This document shows positions 8,129 through 14,262 of a stretch of DNA of 17,273 nt, piece by piece. Within the stretch, counting starts at the first letter, position 1; each line of letters starts with the position of its first letter. The translations under genes were made by a program, and so were the position numbers. The stretch is taken from NCBI GenBank assembly GCA_900549105.1, contig URND01000061.1, forward strand, positions 1 to 17,273, read 5' to 3'. This DNA comes from an uncultured Eubacteriales bacterium. GTDB taxonomy: Bacteria; Bacillota; Clostridia; Lachnospirales; Lachnospiraceae. The notes beneath the pieces were generated by a model, which was not told where the DNA came from, did no database searches, and worked only from the letters and a program-made list of their open reading frames with translations.

Positions 8129-8716
8129 TCAAACCGGTCCTGCCCCGGCAAATGGCCATATTTTTAATAACAGCCGTCCTACAATCTGCTCTTCCGATAC
8201 GCAGCCGATGGTGCTGCTCCGGCTGTCAATGGATATGCTCCGATGGTCGCCCATCACGAACAATCTTCCTTCCGGCACCTGATAGGGAAGTTCTATATCA
8301 CATTCTCCCTTATCTTTTTCGCCGTCCGCCAGATAGTCTTCTTCCTGAAGAATATCGTTAATGTATACTCTGCCTTTCTCGTCGATATTTACCCACTCGC
8401 CCGGCAGCGCTATCACTCGTTTAACCAGAATCTTATTATTATAGTAGAAAGCAATTAAATCGCCCCGCTCGTACCCGGTGCCTTTTAATGCAACTACGAT
8501 ATTTCCTTCTTCTAATGTAGGGGTCATACTGCTTCCATATATCCTGAGAACCGGAAACATCATCGTTGCCACAATTACTGCAATCGCTGCTACGACAATC
8601 AATATAGCAACTGTTCCCCGGAGGGCTTTTAAATATCCCTGTCTGTATTTGACACGTTCCAATTCCCGTTCCAACTGTTCTCTGGTCGGCGGAGAATAGT
8701 TCTGTTCCTGTTCCAT
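8129..8716 (-). CDS. Type I signal peptidase (Ser/Lys) of the pilus operon
   Basis: A 195-residue membrane-bound signal peptidase that removes signal peptides from exported proteins. One membrane segment spans about residues 35-55. The catalytic Ser63 lies in YGSSMTPTL and the general-base Lys99 in KRVIALPGE; the conserved GDHRSISIDSR box is at 156-166. All key residues are present, unlike SipA-type pilus chaperones of streptococcal FCT loci, which resemble signal peptidases but lack standard catalytic residues. The N-terminal 30 residues are a charged helix (REQLERELERVKYRQ) that could contact the coiled-coil protein encoded next door, which is speculation. The ATG at 8716 follows GAGGAG. 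The gene sits 20 bp after the 144-aa gene and 34 bp before the adhesin, so it probably serves the pilus proteins. Confidence 0.95.
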   Translation of the reverse strand: MEQEQNYSPPTREQLERELERVKYRQGYLKALRGTVAILIVVAAIAVIVATMMFPVLRIYGSSMTPTLEEGNIVVALKGTGYERGDLIAFYYNNKILVKRVIALPGEWVNIDEKGRVYINDILQEEDYLADGEKDKGECDIELPYQVPEGRLFVMGDHRSISIDSRSSTIGCVSEEQIVGRLLLKIWPFAGAGPV

Positions 8717-8736
8717 ATCTTCTCCTCTAATCTGTT

Positions 8737-9171
8737 CTACTGCTTATTGCTCCGATTCTGAAGTCCTCTGCGAATCTTCCTCTTCTGATTCCGGAACTCC
8801 CTGCAAAGCCTCGTCTTCCGATTCTGAAATTCTTTGCAAACCCTTTCCTTCTGATTCTGAAACTCTGTGCAAAACTTTTCCTTCTGATTTTGAAATTCCC
8901 TGCAGAACTTTGTCATCTGACTTTCAGAAGCTTCCCTCTCTGCCTTTTCAACATAGGCATTTGCTGCCGCCTGAGCCGTCGCAAAGATTCCGCTGAGCTT
9001 TAATGCTTCCTCTGCAATAGTGCTTAACTTCTGAAGCTCAGTCTCCCGGACCTTTATTTTCTCTTCTGCTTCCTGCAGTTGTTCTCTAAGCTGTTCAAGT
9101 TCATCTTCCTGTTTCAGCATTATTTCAAGTAACTCTTCTCTTCTTATTTTTCTTAACTCTCTATCTGTCAT
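8737..9171 (-). CDS. Coiled-coil protein with Cys-containing 11-residue repeats
   Basis: A 144-residue protein with no signal peptide or membrane segment, so probably cytoplasmic. Residues 1-50 are a strongly charged coiled coil (ELRKIRREELLEI, then EQLREQLQEAEEKIK). Residues 51-80 hold the more hydrophobic AEEALKLSGIFATAQAAANAYV block, which I recall as the conserved core of a small Lachnospiraceae family of unknown function. The C-terminus is four tandem copies of an 11-residue unit of the form KFC-x-EFQNQKE, ending very basic. The start overlaps the preceding gene's stop as ATGA (9168-9171), indicating translational coupling. Together with the 61-aa gene it heads the pilus operon, so a role in regulating or organising pilus assembly is plausible. 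I cannot name a function. Confidence 0.8.
   Translation of the reverse strand: MTDRELRKIRREELLEIMLKQEDELEQLREQLQEAEEKIKVRETELQKLSTIAEEALKLSGIFATAQAAANAYVEKAEREASESQMTKFCREFQNQKEKFCTEFQNQKERVCKEFQNRKTRLCREFRNQKRKIRRGLQNRSNKQ
8779..8910 (-). repeat. Four 33-bp tandem repeats in the coiled-coil gene
   Basis: Residues 88-98, 99-109, 110-120 and 121-131 are four copies of an 11-residue unit (KFCREFQNQKE, KFCTEFQNQKE, RVCKEFQNRKT, RLCREFRNQKR), followed by a decayed fifth. At DNA level the unit is 33 bp, with TTCTGATTCTGAA-like cores visible on the plus strand. Cysteines fall every 11 residues at 90, 101, 112 and 123. Copy number could vary between strains. Confidence 0.85.
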
Positions 9172-9353
9172 ACGAAATCTTCTCCATTATTATCATCAAT
9201 CGCTGCATCCAGCATCTTCATCAATTCAAGCGCACTGCGGAAATTTTGACCTTTATTCTTTTCTATCCAGGTAACGTTTCCCTGCCATGTGGCATTCTCC
9301 GTACTCATAACCTTTACAATAAAAGTTTTTCGATTCTTCTGATTTCTTCCCAT
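9168..9353 (-). CDS. Small conserved protein of unknown function, first gene of the pilus operon
   Basis: A 61-residue protein with a basic N-terminus, then FIVKV, ATWQGNVTWIEK, QNFRSALELMKMLDAAI and an acidic tail. I recall similar short proteins with an ATWQG-x-V-W core and an FRSALELI-K helix in Lachnospiraceae, with no assigned function. There is no signal peptide or membrane segment. The predicted fold is a few beta strands followed by one helix. The ATG at 9353 has AAGG ten bases upstream. It is the first gene after the promoter at 9423-9451, with a leader of about 60 bases, and its TGA overlaps the next ATG by 4 bases. That coupling suggests the two small proteins are made in matched amounts and may act together. 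Confidence 0.75.
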   Translation of the reverse strand: MGRNQKNRKTFIVKVMSTENATWQGNVTWIEKNKGQNFRSALELMKMLDAAIDDNNGEDFV

Positions 9354-9422
9354 ACACTTTTCACCTTCTTTAGCTTCTTACTAAAGATATAATAAAAAAT
9401 CCATCATTACAAAAATCATTAC

Positions 9423-9451
9423 ATTATACTTTTTTTAAATTTTTTGTACAA
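9423..9451 (-). promoter_or_regulatory. Sigma-A-type promoter for the left pilus operon
   Basis: On the minus strand there is TTGTAC (9446-9451), a 17-base spacer and TATAAT (9423-9428), close to the sigma-A consensus. Transcription would start near 9415, about 60 bases before the ATG at 9353. The spacer is almost pure A/T. No other good minus-strand promoter is seen between here and the 61-aa gene. Confidence 0.7.
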
Positions 9452-9458
9452 AAAATTT
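9437..9458. promoter_or_regulatory. Perfect 22-bp palindrome over the -35 element, candidate operator
   Basis: AAATTTTTTGTACAAAAAATTT reads the same on both strands over all 22 positions, centred on GTAC. It covers the -35 hexamer and most of the spacer of the pilus operon promoter, where a bound repressor would block transcription. The simple A/T arms could form by chance in such AT-rich DNA, so its operator role is inferred. Confidence 0.45.
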
Positions 9459-9552
9459 TGAACTGCGTCCTCCACGCAAACCAGATTCTTTTTGTCGATA
9501 AAAAAAGCATTTTCCCTGCCAGGCTTCGACAGGTTTTTTAAAAAGATTGTTC

Positions 9553-9590
9553 TATAATCATTGCATAACAAATGATTTTTGAATTATAAT
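9553..9590 (+). promoter_or_regulatory. Possible promoter region for the Rpn gene; rest of the 9354-9607 gap
   Basis: Two TATAAT hexamers lie upstream of the plus-strand gene, at 9553-9558 and 9585-9590. The second has TTGCAT at an 18-base spacing, but its start point would fall on the ribosome binding site AAGGAG (9594-9599). The first has no clear -35. Which is used cannot be decided. Apart from these and the minus-strand promoter, the 254-bp intergenic region is AT-rich with no gene visible. Confidence 0.35.
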
Positions 9591-9607
9591 ATAAAGGAGA
9601 AAATTAA

Positions 9608-10525
9608 ATGGATATGCAAATGAATGCCAGCGTAAATGTGAAACATAAAGACCGGCTTTTCCGGTTCATCTTTAAAGACAAAGAATCGCTCCTCACACTG
9701 TACAATGCTGTCAATGAGAGTGATTACACAGATGTAGATGCCTTAGAAATCTATACTATGGAAAATTTCGTCTACATGGGTATGAAAAATGACTTGTCTT
9801 TTTTGATCGATTGGAACATGAATGTCTTTGAACACCAGAGTACATACAATCCCAACATGCCTTTGCGGGGCTTCCTCTATATGGCCGCCGCCTTTAAAAG
9901 GTACATCGAACTGCAGCGGCTTGATCTTTATGGGAGCAAGGAACTCCGTCTCCCCGTGCCGAGGTATTATGTGTTCTATAACGGCCTTAAGGACATGGCC
10001 GACGAAGAGATCCTCTATCTGACCGACAGCATGGCGGATGCGGAGGCCCCCGAAAAATCCTGCGCCCAGTTTGCCGCCCACATGGTCAACATCAATAAGG
10101 GGCGCAGTCCCGGAATCATGCAGCGGTGCCCGCTCCTATATGAATACTCATTATTCATAGCAGAGGTCCGGAAGCGCACGACCCAGAACTGGCCGCTGAA
10201 GGAAGCCGTCGAAGAGGCGGTGGAACACTGTATCGCTCACAACATACTGGCAGACATTTTGCGGGCTAATAAAGCGGAGGTGACAAACATGTGTCTGGAA
10301 GAATATGATGAGGCATTTCACATCGCTTCAGAAAAAGAGATCAGTTTTGAAGAAGGACGGCTCGAGGGGCTTAAAAGTGCAGAAAAAGAACGACTTCGCG
10401 CAGAAAAAGAACAACTTAGGGCGGAGATTTTTAAACAGAAGCTCCGTGGAGAAACCGAGGAATCAATCGCTGAAAGTCAGGGCATAACCTTAGATGAGGT
10501 ACAGAAAATTTTAGAAGAGATATAA
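9608..10525 (+). CDS. Rpn-family PD-(D/E)XK nuclease / putative transposase
   Basis: A 305-residue protein of the Rpn family (recombination-promoting nuclease, often annotated 'putative transposase'). The N-terminal half has the family layout: KHKDRLFRFIFKD near the start, then Asp62 in KNDLSFLIDWNMN and Glu75-x-Gln77 in VFEHQSTYNPNMPLRG, matching the D...(E)x(Q/K) core of PD-(D/E)XK enzymes. The C-terminal part is helical and charged (KERLRAEKEQLRAE) and ends in a short helix-turn-helix-like tail (ESIAESQGITLDEVQKIL), usual for this family. The ATG at 9608 follows AAGGAG. It is the only plus-strand gene in the window, lying between the two surface operons. No inverted repeats or target duplications flank it, so it is not an obvious insertion sequence. 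Some Rpn proteins are known to act in phage defence, but nothing here shows that. Confidence 0.85.
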   Translation: MDMQMNASVNVKHKDRLFRFIFKDKESLLTLYNAVNESDYTDVDALEIYTMENFVYMGMKNDLSFLIDWNMNVFEHQSTYNPNMPLRGFLYMAAAFKRYIELQRLDLYGSKELRLPVPRYYVFYNGLKDMADEEILYLTDSMADAEAPEKSCAQFAAHMVNINKGRSPGIMQRCPLLYEYSLFIAEVRKRTTQNWPLKEAVEEAVEHCIAHNILADILRANKAEVTNMCLEEYDEAFHIASEKEISFEEGRLEGLKSAEKERLRAEKEQLRAEIFKQKLRGETEESIAESQGITLDEVQKILEEI

Positions 10526-10541
10526 CCAAAAATATAAAAAC

Positions 10542-10585
10542 CCCCTTTGGATGTTTGAAAAAAACATCCAGAGGGGTAATTTTTT
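10542..10585. terminator. Bidirectional intrinsic terminator between Rpn gene and sipW
   Basis: The arms 10542-10556 and 10562-10576 pair over 15 bp with one G-T wobble and a 5-base loop. On the plus strand TAATTTTTT follows; on the minus strand the stem is followed by GTTTTTATATTTTT. It lies between the convergent ends of the genes at 10525 and 10607 and should end transcription of both. Confidence 0.92.
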
Positions 10586-10606
10586 ATCGTTTTTTATTCT
10601 TTTTTC

Positions 10607-11125
10607 TCACTTTATTGCTCCCGCAATAACATTCAGCAGGACGGATACCACCAGCATACCTGCCGCCAGAATCTTTCCCCGGGTTTCAGTGAACACGGTC
10701 ATAATCTGCCCCACCTTCGGAATTGTCTTCTCAACAACCCCTATCAGGCGTTCATATTCCACCGGCACCATGTCTTCCGTATCATTCGCATCTCCTTTTG
10801 TGATGAAGCTCTTCACGACAGTTTGGTTATACACAACCCTGTGGGTGATGATAGAGCCATCTGTACTTCCATAATATGCGATGACATCTCCCTCCGCTAC
10901 AGTCTCCGGATCAGCGCTCTTGACATAAACAAGACTTCCCAATGGTATTTCCGGTTCCATACTTCCGCTGATTACTGTATAAATCTGATACCCAAACAGC
11001 CTCGGCACGGTAAGCGGCACACACATTAAAATAACTCCCGTCAGCATTATACCCGCCAATACCCGCAGGATAATTGCTCCTATATTCTTTTTTCTTTTTT
11101 CCCTTCGTCTTTTATGCTTCTTCAT
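10607..11125 (-). CDS. sipW: SipW-type (archaeal/ER-like) signal peptidase I
   Basis: A 172-residue signal peptidase of the Ser/His class, which in Bacillus subtilis processes TasA and TapA. The start is the ATG at 11125, nine bases after AAGGAAGG; a TTG nine codons upstream lies in front of that site and is less likely. A very basic N-terminus (KKHKRRREKRKK) precedes a membrane segment (about residues 15-36). Catalytic Ser55 is in ISGSMEPEIPLGS, His95 in ITHRVV (where type I enzymes of bacteria have Lys), and Asp112 in TKGDANDTED. A second membrane segment ends the protein (about 149-170). It is the last gene of the right operon, and two proteins with SipW-style signal peptides are encoded upstream (13735-14250, 12965-13735); these are the evident substrates. 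A hairpin separates it from the preceding gene. Confidence 0.93.
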   Translation of the reverse strand: MKKHKRRREKRKKNIGAIILRVLAGIMLTGVILMCVPLTVPRLFGYQIYTVISGSMEPEIPLGSLVYVKSADPETVAEGDVIAYYGSTDGSIITHRVVYNQTVVKSFITKGDANDTEDMVPVEYERLIGVVEKTIPKVGQIMTVFTETRGKILAAGMLVVSVLLNVIAGAIK

Positions 11126-11156
11126 CCATCGGGCCCTTCCTTTATAACCCAAACAG

Positions 11157-11181
11157 CACCCGGCACGAAATATGCCGGGTG
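11157..11181 (-). promoter_or_regulatory. Intercistronic hairpin upstream of sipW
   Basis: Nine-base arms CACCCGGCA (11157-11165) and TGCCGGGTG (11173-11181) enclose a 7-base loop in the gap between the MucBP gene and sipW. On the minus strand only a short TTT follows, so full termination is doubtful. Partial termination or RNA processing that lowers sipW expression is inferred from position. Confidence 0.65.
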
Positions 11182-11199
11182 TCGTCTTATATTTTTGAA

Positions 11200-12171
11200 C
11201 TACTGTTTTCTTTTATTGAGAAGCAGAATAATCACTACTCCGATTCCAAACACTGCAACTGCCCCGATTCCAATATATAACGGTATCGGACTTTTCTTAT
11301 TCCGAACCGCTGCTTCATCATTTGGCAGTTCCACATTGGCCAGCGGAACATCCTCATCGTCCAAATCTACCAAATCCTGCGGTGTCTGCTCATCCGGAAG
11401 CTCTGTCAAGTCATCTTCCTCGGCGCCTCCCGGTGTGGTTGCACCGCCTGGTGTGGTTGTTCCGCCCGGAGTTGTTGTTCCTGCCGGAGTTGTTGTGCCC
11501 TCTGGAGTCGTTGTTCCCGCCGGTGTGGTTGTTCCCGGTTCTGCCGGCACAGTCACATAATTAGTAATCTCCTCCGGCGTCATTTCCCGATAAGTGAAAG
11601 TAAAGACATTTTCCGCCTCGTTGCCGACTAATGTTTTTGTCAGATTATAAGCCTGCGGCAGATAACCCTCAAAATAGCGGTACGCGATAACCGGGCGGTC
11701 GCCAATATTTCCGTAATAAGTATTGCTGGCGCCCAATGCTGTTCCGTTTGCATCCACATAGTTTACTGTGTATGCAACCTGGTCTCCCTTTGTCCCATAA
11801 CCTATAACATAATCTCTGTCATCAGTTACAGTAATGGAAGATACATTGGCAGTCCCATTATCTCTTCCGCTCTCGCGGAGAACTTTTGCATAATATTTAT
11901 CATCCGACACGCTGACTACATCCGGATAACTGACATTCACCTTATCATTATAGGAAAGGCCCGTAATAACGAGCTTCCCGCCCTGTATGGACTTGGATGC
12001 GGTACTGCTCACCAGCTCTACGCCTGCATCCTGTATTTCACCTTTATTTCCTGCGGAAATGGTGACGGTGTAGGTATATTGCTCCTCAGCCAGGACACTC
12101 ATCGACTGGAGGAGCATCATTGCTGTCACTCCGGCTGCCAGGAGACATCTGCGTATTCTTTTAAATTTCAT
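11200..12171 (-). CDS. MucBP-domain surface protein with TTTP-repeat stalk and membrane anchor
   Basis: A 323-residue surface protein. Residues 1-28 are a signal peptide (SMSVLA-EE). Residues 30-130 form a beta-rich domain I do not recognise. Residues 134-195 match the MucBP pattern (YTVNYVDANGTAL, then YFEGYLPQAYNLTKTL and FTFTYRE), a domain linked to mucin or carbohydrate binding. Residues 212-249 are six Thr-Thr-Pro units (TTTP, last one ATTP), a probable extended stalk. An acidic Asp/Glu-rich linker follows, then a membrane helix at about 296-318 with an NKRKQ tail. No LPXTG-like motif is visible; ELPNDEA (281-287) is not one. It is therefore probably membrane-anchored rather than wall-linked. 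The start follows GGAG and sits 1 bp after the previous stop. It could be the host- or mucus-facing component of the right operon. Confidence 0.85.
   Translation of the reverse strand: MKFKRIRRCLLAAGVTAMMLLQSMSVLAEEQYTYTVTISAGNKGEIQDAGVELVSSTASKSIQGGKLVITGLSYNDKVNVSYPDVVSVSDDKYYAKVLRESGRDNGTANVSSITVTDDRDYVIGYGTKGDQVAYTVNYVDANGTALGASNTYYGNIGDRPVIAYRYFEGYLPQAYNLTKTLVGNEAENVFTFTYREMTPEEITNYVTVPAEPGTTTPAGTTTPEGTTTPAGTTTPGGTTTPGGATTPGGAEEDDLTELPDEQTPQDLVDLDDEDVPLANVELPNDEAAVRNKKSPIPLYIGIGAVAVFGIGVVIILLLNKRKQ
11425..11538 (-). repeat. Six degenerate 18-bp repeats encoding TTTP-x-G units
   Basis: Residues 212-249 of the MucBP protein repeat a 6-residue unit, PGTTTP / AGTTTP / EGTTTP / AGTTTP / GGTTTP / GGATTP. 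The 18-bp DNA units are similar enough (GTTGTT cores with Pro and Gly codons, seen on the plus strand) for slipped-strand copy-number change without a frame shift. Confidence 0.85.
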
Positions 12172-12172
12172 A

Positions 12173-12949
12173 CTACTCCGCCCCCTTTTCTTCTCTGCGT
12201 TTTTTAGCTAAAAGGAATATAACCATTCCGACACATATAAGCCCGGATATCAATGTCATCATAGAGAATAACATCAGCGGCATAGTATCGCCTGTCCTCG
12301 GCGTCGTTACCGTATTTCCCGAAGGATTCGCCGGCTGCCCCGGTACTTTCACCGTCGTTATAATCGGTGTGTCATCCACCAGCTCCACTGCAAAGTTCAT
12401 CTGCAGAACGGCCAGTGTATTCTGATAGGCATTACCCTGTGTCTCTCCGTCTAAAGCTACCTGTAATACGACCCTTCCGGATTTATTGGATTCCAGGCGG
12501 TCCAGATACAGATATTCATCCAGGGAGTCCGTGGCCTGGTGAAGACCTTCGCCCCCCGTTGTATCCTCTCCGCCGACATTTTCACTGTCATAGAGCACCG
12601 TCTCTGTTCCGGCAGCATTGACATATTTCAGCAGATAGGTATAAGCTCCCCCTTCTGCAACACTCTGGCTGTCCTCCAATGACTGAAGAACTTCATTGGA
12701 CATATACCAATCCGTTTTCCCGCTGTGGGTGTTCTTCAAATCAACATGCAGCTCTATGCTGTCTCCGGGCTGGAGCTTCTCATAAATCTGCTCATCAATG
12801 TCCCCGCTGTTAAAGGAGCTTGTCATTTTCTCTCCGTCAAAGGTGACATTCCAATCATCACCGCCCGTATAGTCTTCTGCACATACAGTAAGCGGAGAGA
12901 CCATCAGCATGACCGCTGCCATTGCGATACTTATAAGCTTTCCTTTCAT
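12173..12949 (-). CDS. Surface protein with TPRTGD sorting-like motif and C-terminal anchor
   Basis: A 258-residue exported protein. I chose the ATG at 12949 (seven bases after GGAGG) over the adjacent upstream GTG. Residues 1-24 are a signal peptide ending VCA-ED. The body is beta-rich: DDWNVTFDGEKM, then QPGDSIELHVDLKNTHSGKTDWYMSNEV, a form I recall from proteins encoded near SipW/TasA genes in clostridia. Residues 216-221 (TPRTGD) are followed by a hydrophobic segment and KKRREEKG, the layout of a sortase sorting signal with Thr in place of Leu. It would be attached by a sortase that accepts TPRTG, or simply stay in the membrane. The gene lies 15 bp after the TasA-like gene and 1 bp before the MucBP gene. 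Its probable role is anchor or cap for the SipW-dependent fibre, inferred from context. Confidence 0.8.
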   Translation of the reverse strand: MKGKLISIAMAAVMLMVSPLTVCAEDYTGGDDWNVTFDGEKMTSSFNSGDIDEQIYEKLQPGDSIELHVDLKNTHSGKTDWYMSNEVLQSLEDSQSVAEGGAYTYLLKYVNAAGTETVLYDSENVGGEDTTGGEGLHQATDSLDEYLYLDRLESNKSGRVVLQVALDGETQGNAYQNTLAVLQMNFAVELVDDTPIITTVKVPGQPANPSGNTVTTPRTGDTMPLMLFSMMTLISGLICVGMVIFLLAKKRREEKGAE

Positions 12950-12964
12950 CACTATCCCTCCTGT

Positions 12965-13735
12965 TTACTGTGCAAGGCTGAGAGTGCCGTCTGATGCAAC
13001 ATTTACATCCACACCCCAGGCGCTTTTAATCGCATCCTGGGCATTATGGGTCTGCACCGCATCCACCTCTGCCTTCAGATAAAAATTCACACCATTGTAA
13101 GAAAATTCCTGGGTAATTGTTATTACTCCGTTTTCCTCTGTACGGCTCTCCTTGACTTTGGTCATAATCGCACTGTCAATCCGAACCGAATCCGCAAATG
13201 CAGGGGTTTCTTCCCCGCTTCTGAGGATGTTCGGATAATAGAGGACGGTACGTTCTTCTGTGGAATCTCCCGCATCCTCAATCCATCCATTTCCCGGCAG
13301 ATTCACCTTAATCAAATCCGGGGAGAGGGCTGTTTCCTTCGTCCCATCCGCATACTGCCAGCTTTTATAGAGACGTACGCGCACATATTCATCGATTGTT
13401 CCCGTATTTCTTACTGAGAGAACTTCGTCGTATTTTTTACCAATCACAAACTCTTCGTTTTCCCCAAGAAGACCTGTCAGAAGTTTTCCTTCCGGAGTTC
13501 CATTCCAGACATCGCCGCTTCCCGAATAATCACGGCTCCCGACGATATTTCCATTTTCCAGAAGGGAAACGCCTATCTGGGATACCCCAATCTCTGCCGT
13601 GTAGTTCTCACTCTGATAAACCAGTGCGGCCCTGGTGCTCCCCAGCGCACTTGACATTAAAAGCACCACTGCAGCCACCATCAGGATTGCCGTTACTTTT
13701 GTTGAATGGGAGACTTTCTTTTTCTTTTTCATCAT
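12965..13735 (-). CDS. TasA/camelysin-like SipW-dependent secreted protein (256 aa)
   Basis: A 256-residue secreted protein. The N-terminus MMKKKKKVSHSTK is followed by a long hydrophobic run and ALGSTRA-ALVYQSENYTAEI, resembling the SipW-processed signal peptides of TasA and camelysin (Peptidase_M73 family). Residues 109-121 (RNTGTIDEYVRVR) recur almost unchanged in the neighbouring TasA-like protein at 13735-14250, showing a shared fold. No sorting signal or C-terminal membrane segment is present, so the mature protein is free or assembles into fibres. The first ATG overlaps the previous stop as TAATG and has GGAGG seven bases upstream. In Bacillus such proteins form matrix fibres; here the role is inferred from the signal peptide and the sipW gene in the same operon. 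It lacks an obvious metalloprotease HExxH motif. Confidence 0.82.
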   Translation of the reverse strand: MMKKKKKVSHSTKVTAILMVAAVVLLMSSALGSTRAALVYQSENYTAEIGVSQIGVSLLENGNIVGSRDYSGSGDVWNGTPEGKLLTGLLGENEEFVIGKKYDEVLSVRNTGTIDEYVRVRLYKSWQYADGTKETALSPDLIKVNLPGNGWIEDAGDSTEERTVLYYPNILRSGEETPAFADSVRIDSAIMTKVKESRTEENGVITITQEFSYNGVNFYLKAEVDAVQTHNAQDAIKSAWGVDVNVASDGTLSLAQ

Positions 13736-14250
13736 TATTCAGCCTCCTCTCCCGTAGTATCGCTGCCGGCCTTCATGCTCCAGTCTGCATACGGACTGCC
13801 GTCTTCCCCATATAATACCGGGACAGATTCCTCCACTACGATAACATCAAAACTGTCTTTATGCTCTTCCGGCACTGTGATTGCCGCCAGAAGCGGTTCA
13901 GTGATCTCTCCAGGTTTTACGATATCGCTGTAATACCAGTAGTCCCCTTCTCCCTGACTCCATTTGCCGGAAGCATTGGAATATTCCAGCGAAATATTTG
14001 AACCGCAGAATACCCGGACTCTTACATATTCTTCCTGAGTGGATGTGTTCTCCAGGCGGATTTCTTTTGTCAGCCCTTCGACTTTCTCTTCCACTTCATT
14101 TCTCGTATTAACAATATTAATCTCCACTCCGCCGCCGGCCGAGGCATAGGTTGTAAAATATGCCATAGCCTTAGAAAGGGAAATGCTTCCTACCAGCAGG
14201 AGCGCCGCTGCTGTCAGCCAGATCGTTTTATGTTTCCATACCTTTTTCAT
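13735..14250 (-). CDS. TasA/camelysin-like SipW-dependent secreted protein (171 aa)
   Basis: A 171-residue protein with a typical SipW-dependent signal: MKKVWKHKTIW, hydrophobic core, LSKAMA-YFTTYASAGG, where A-x-A followed by YFT is the recurrent cleavage context in TasA/camelysin proteins. Residues 67-79 (ENTSTQEEYVRVR) match the next gene's RNTGTIDEYVRVR. The remainder is beta-rich, ending with an acidic tail (TTGEEAE). There is no sorting signal or second membrane segment. The start has GGAGG seven bases upstream. It lies 12 bp after the pilin-like gene and overlaps the larger TasA-like gene by 1 bp. The pair resembles a major plus minor subunit arrangement (as TasA plus TapA in Bacillus), though which is major cannot be told from the sequence. 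Confidence 0.83.
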   Translation of the reverse strand: MKKVWKHKTIWLTAAALLLVGSISLSKAMAYFTTYASAGGGVEINIVNTRNEVEEKVEGLTKEIRLENTSTQEEYVRVRVFCGSNISLEYSNASGKWSQGEGDYWYYSDIVKPGEITEPLLAAITVPEEHKDSFDVIVVEESVPVLYGEDGSPYADWSMKAGSDTTGEEAE

Positions 14251-14262
14251 ATCAGCTCCTCC

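Noticed and set aside
8095..8151. Longer N-terminus of the adhesin from the ATG at 8151
   Set aside because: It would overlap the signal peptidase gene's end, lacks a ribosome binding site, and puts 19 extra residues before a signal segment; the ATG at 8094 has a well-placed GGGAGG.
9515..9539. CCTG...CAGG stem followed by six T's as a plus-strand terminator
   Set aside because: The stem is only 4 bp with an 11-base loop, and no plus-strand gene precedes it.
11126..11152. TTG start for the SipW peptidase
   Set aside because: The AAGGAAGG ribosome binding site lies inside this stretch and is correctly spaced for the ATG at 11125.
11157..11181. Hairpin before sipW as a full intrinsic terminator of the operon
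   Set aside because: Only three T's follow the stem on the minus strand, and sipW, which the upstream substrates need, lies just beyond. I kept it as an intercistronic stem.
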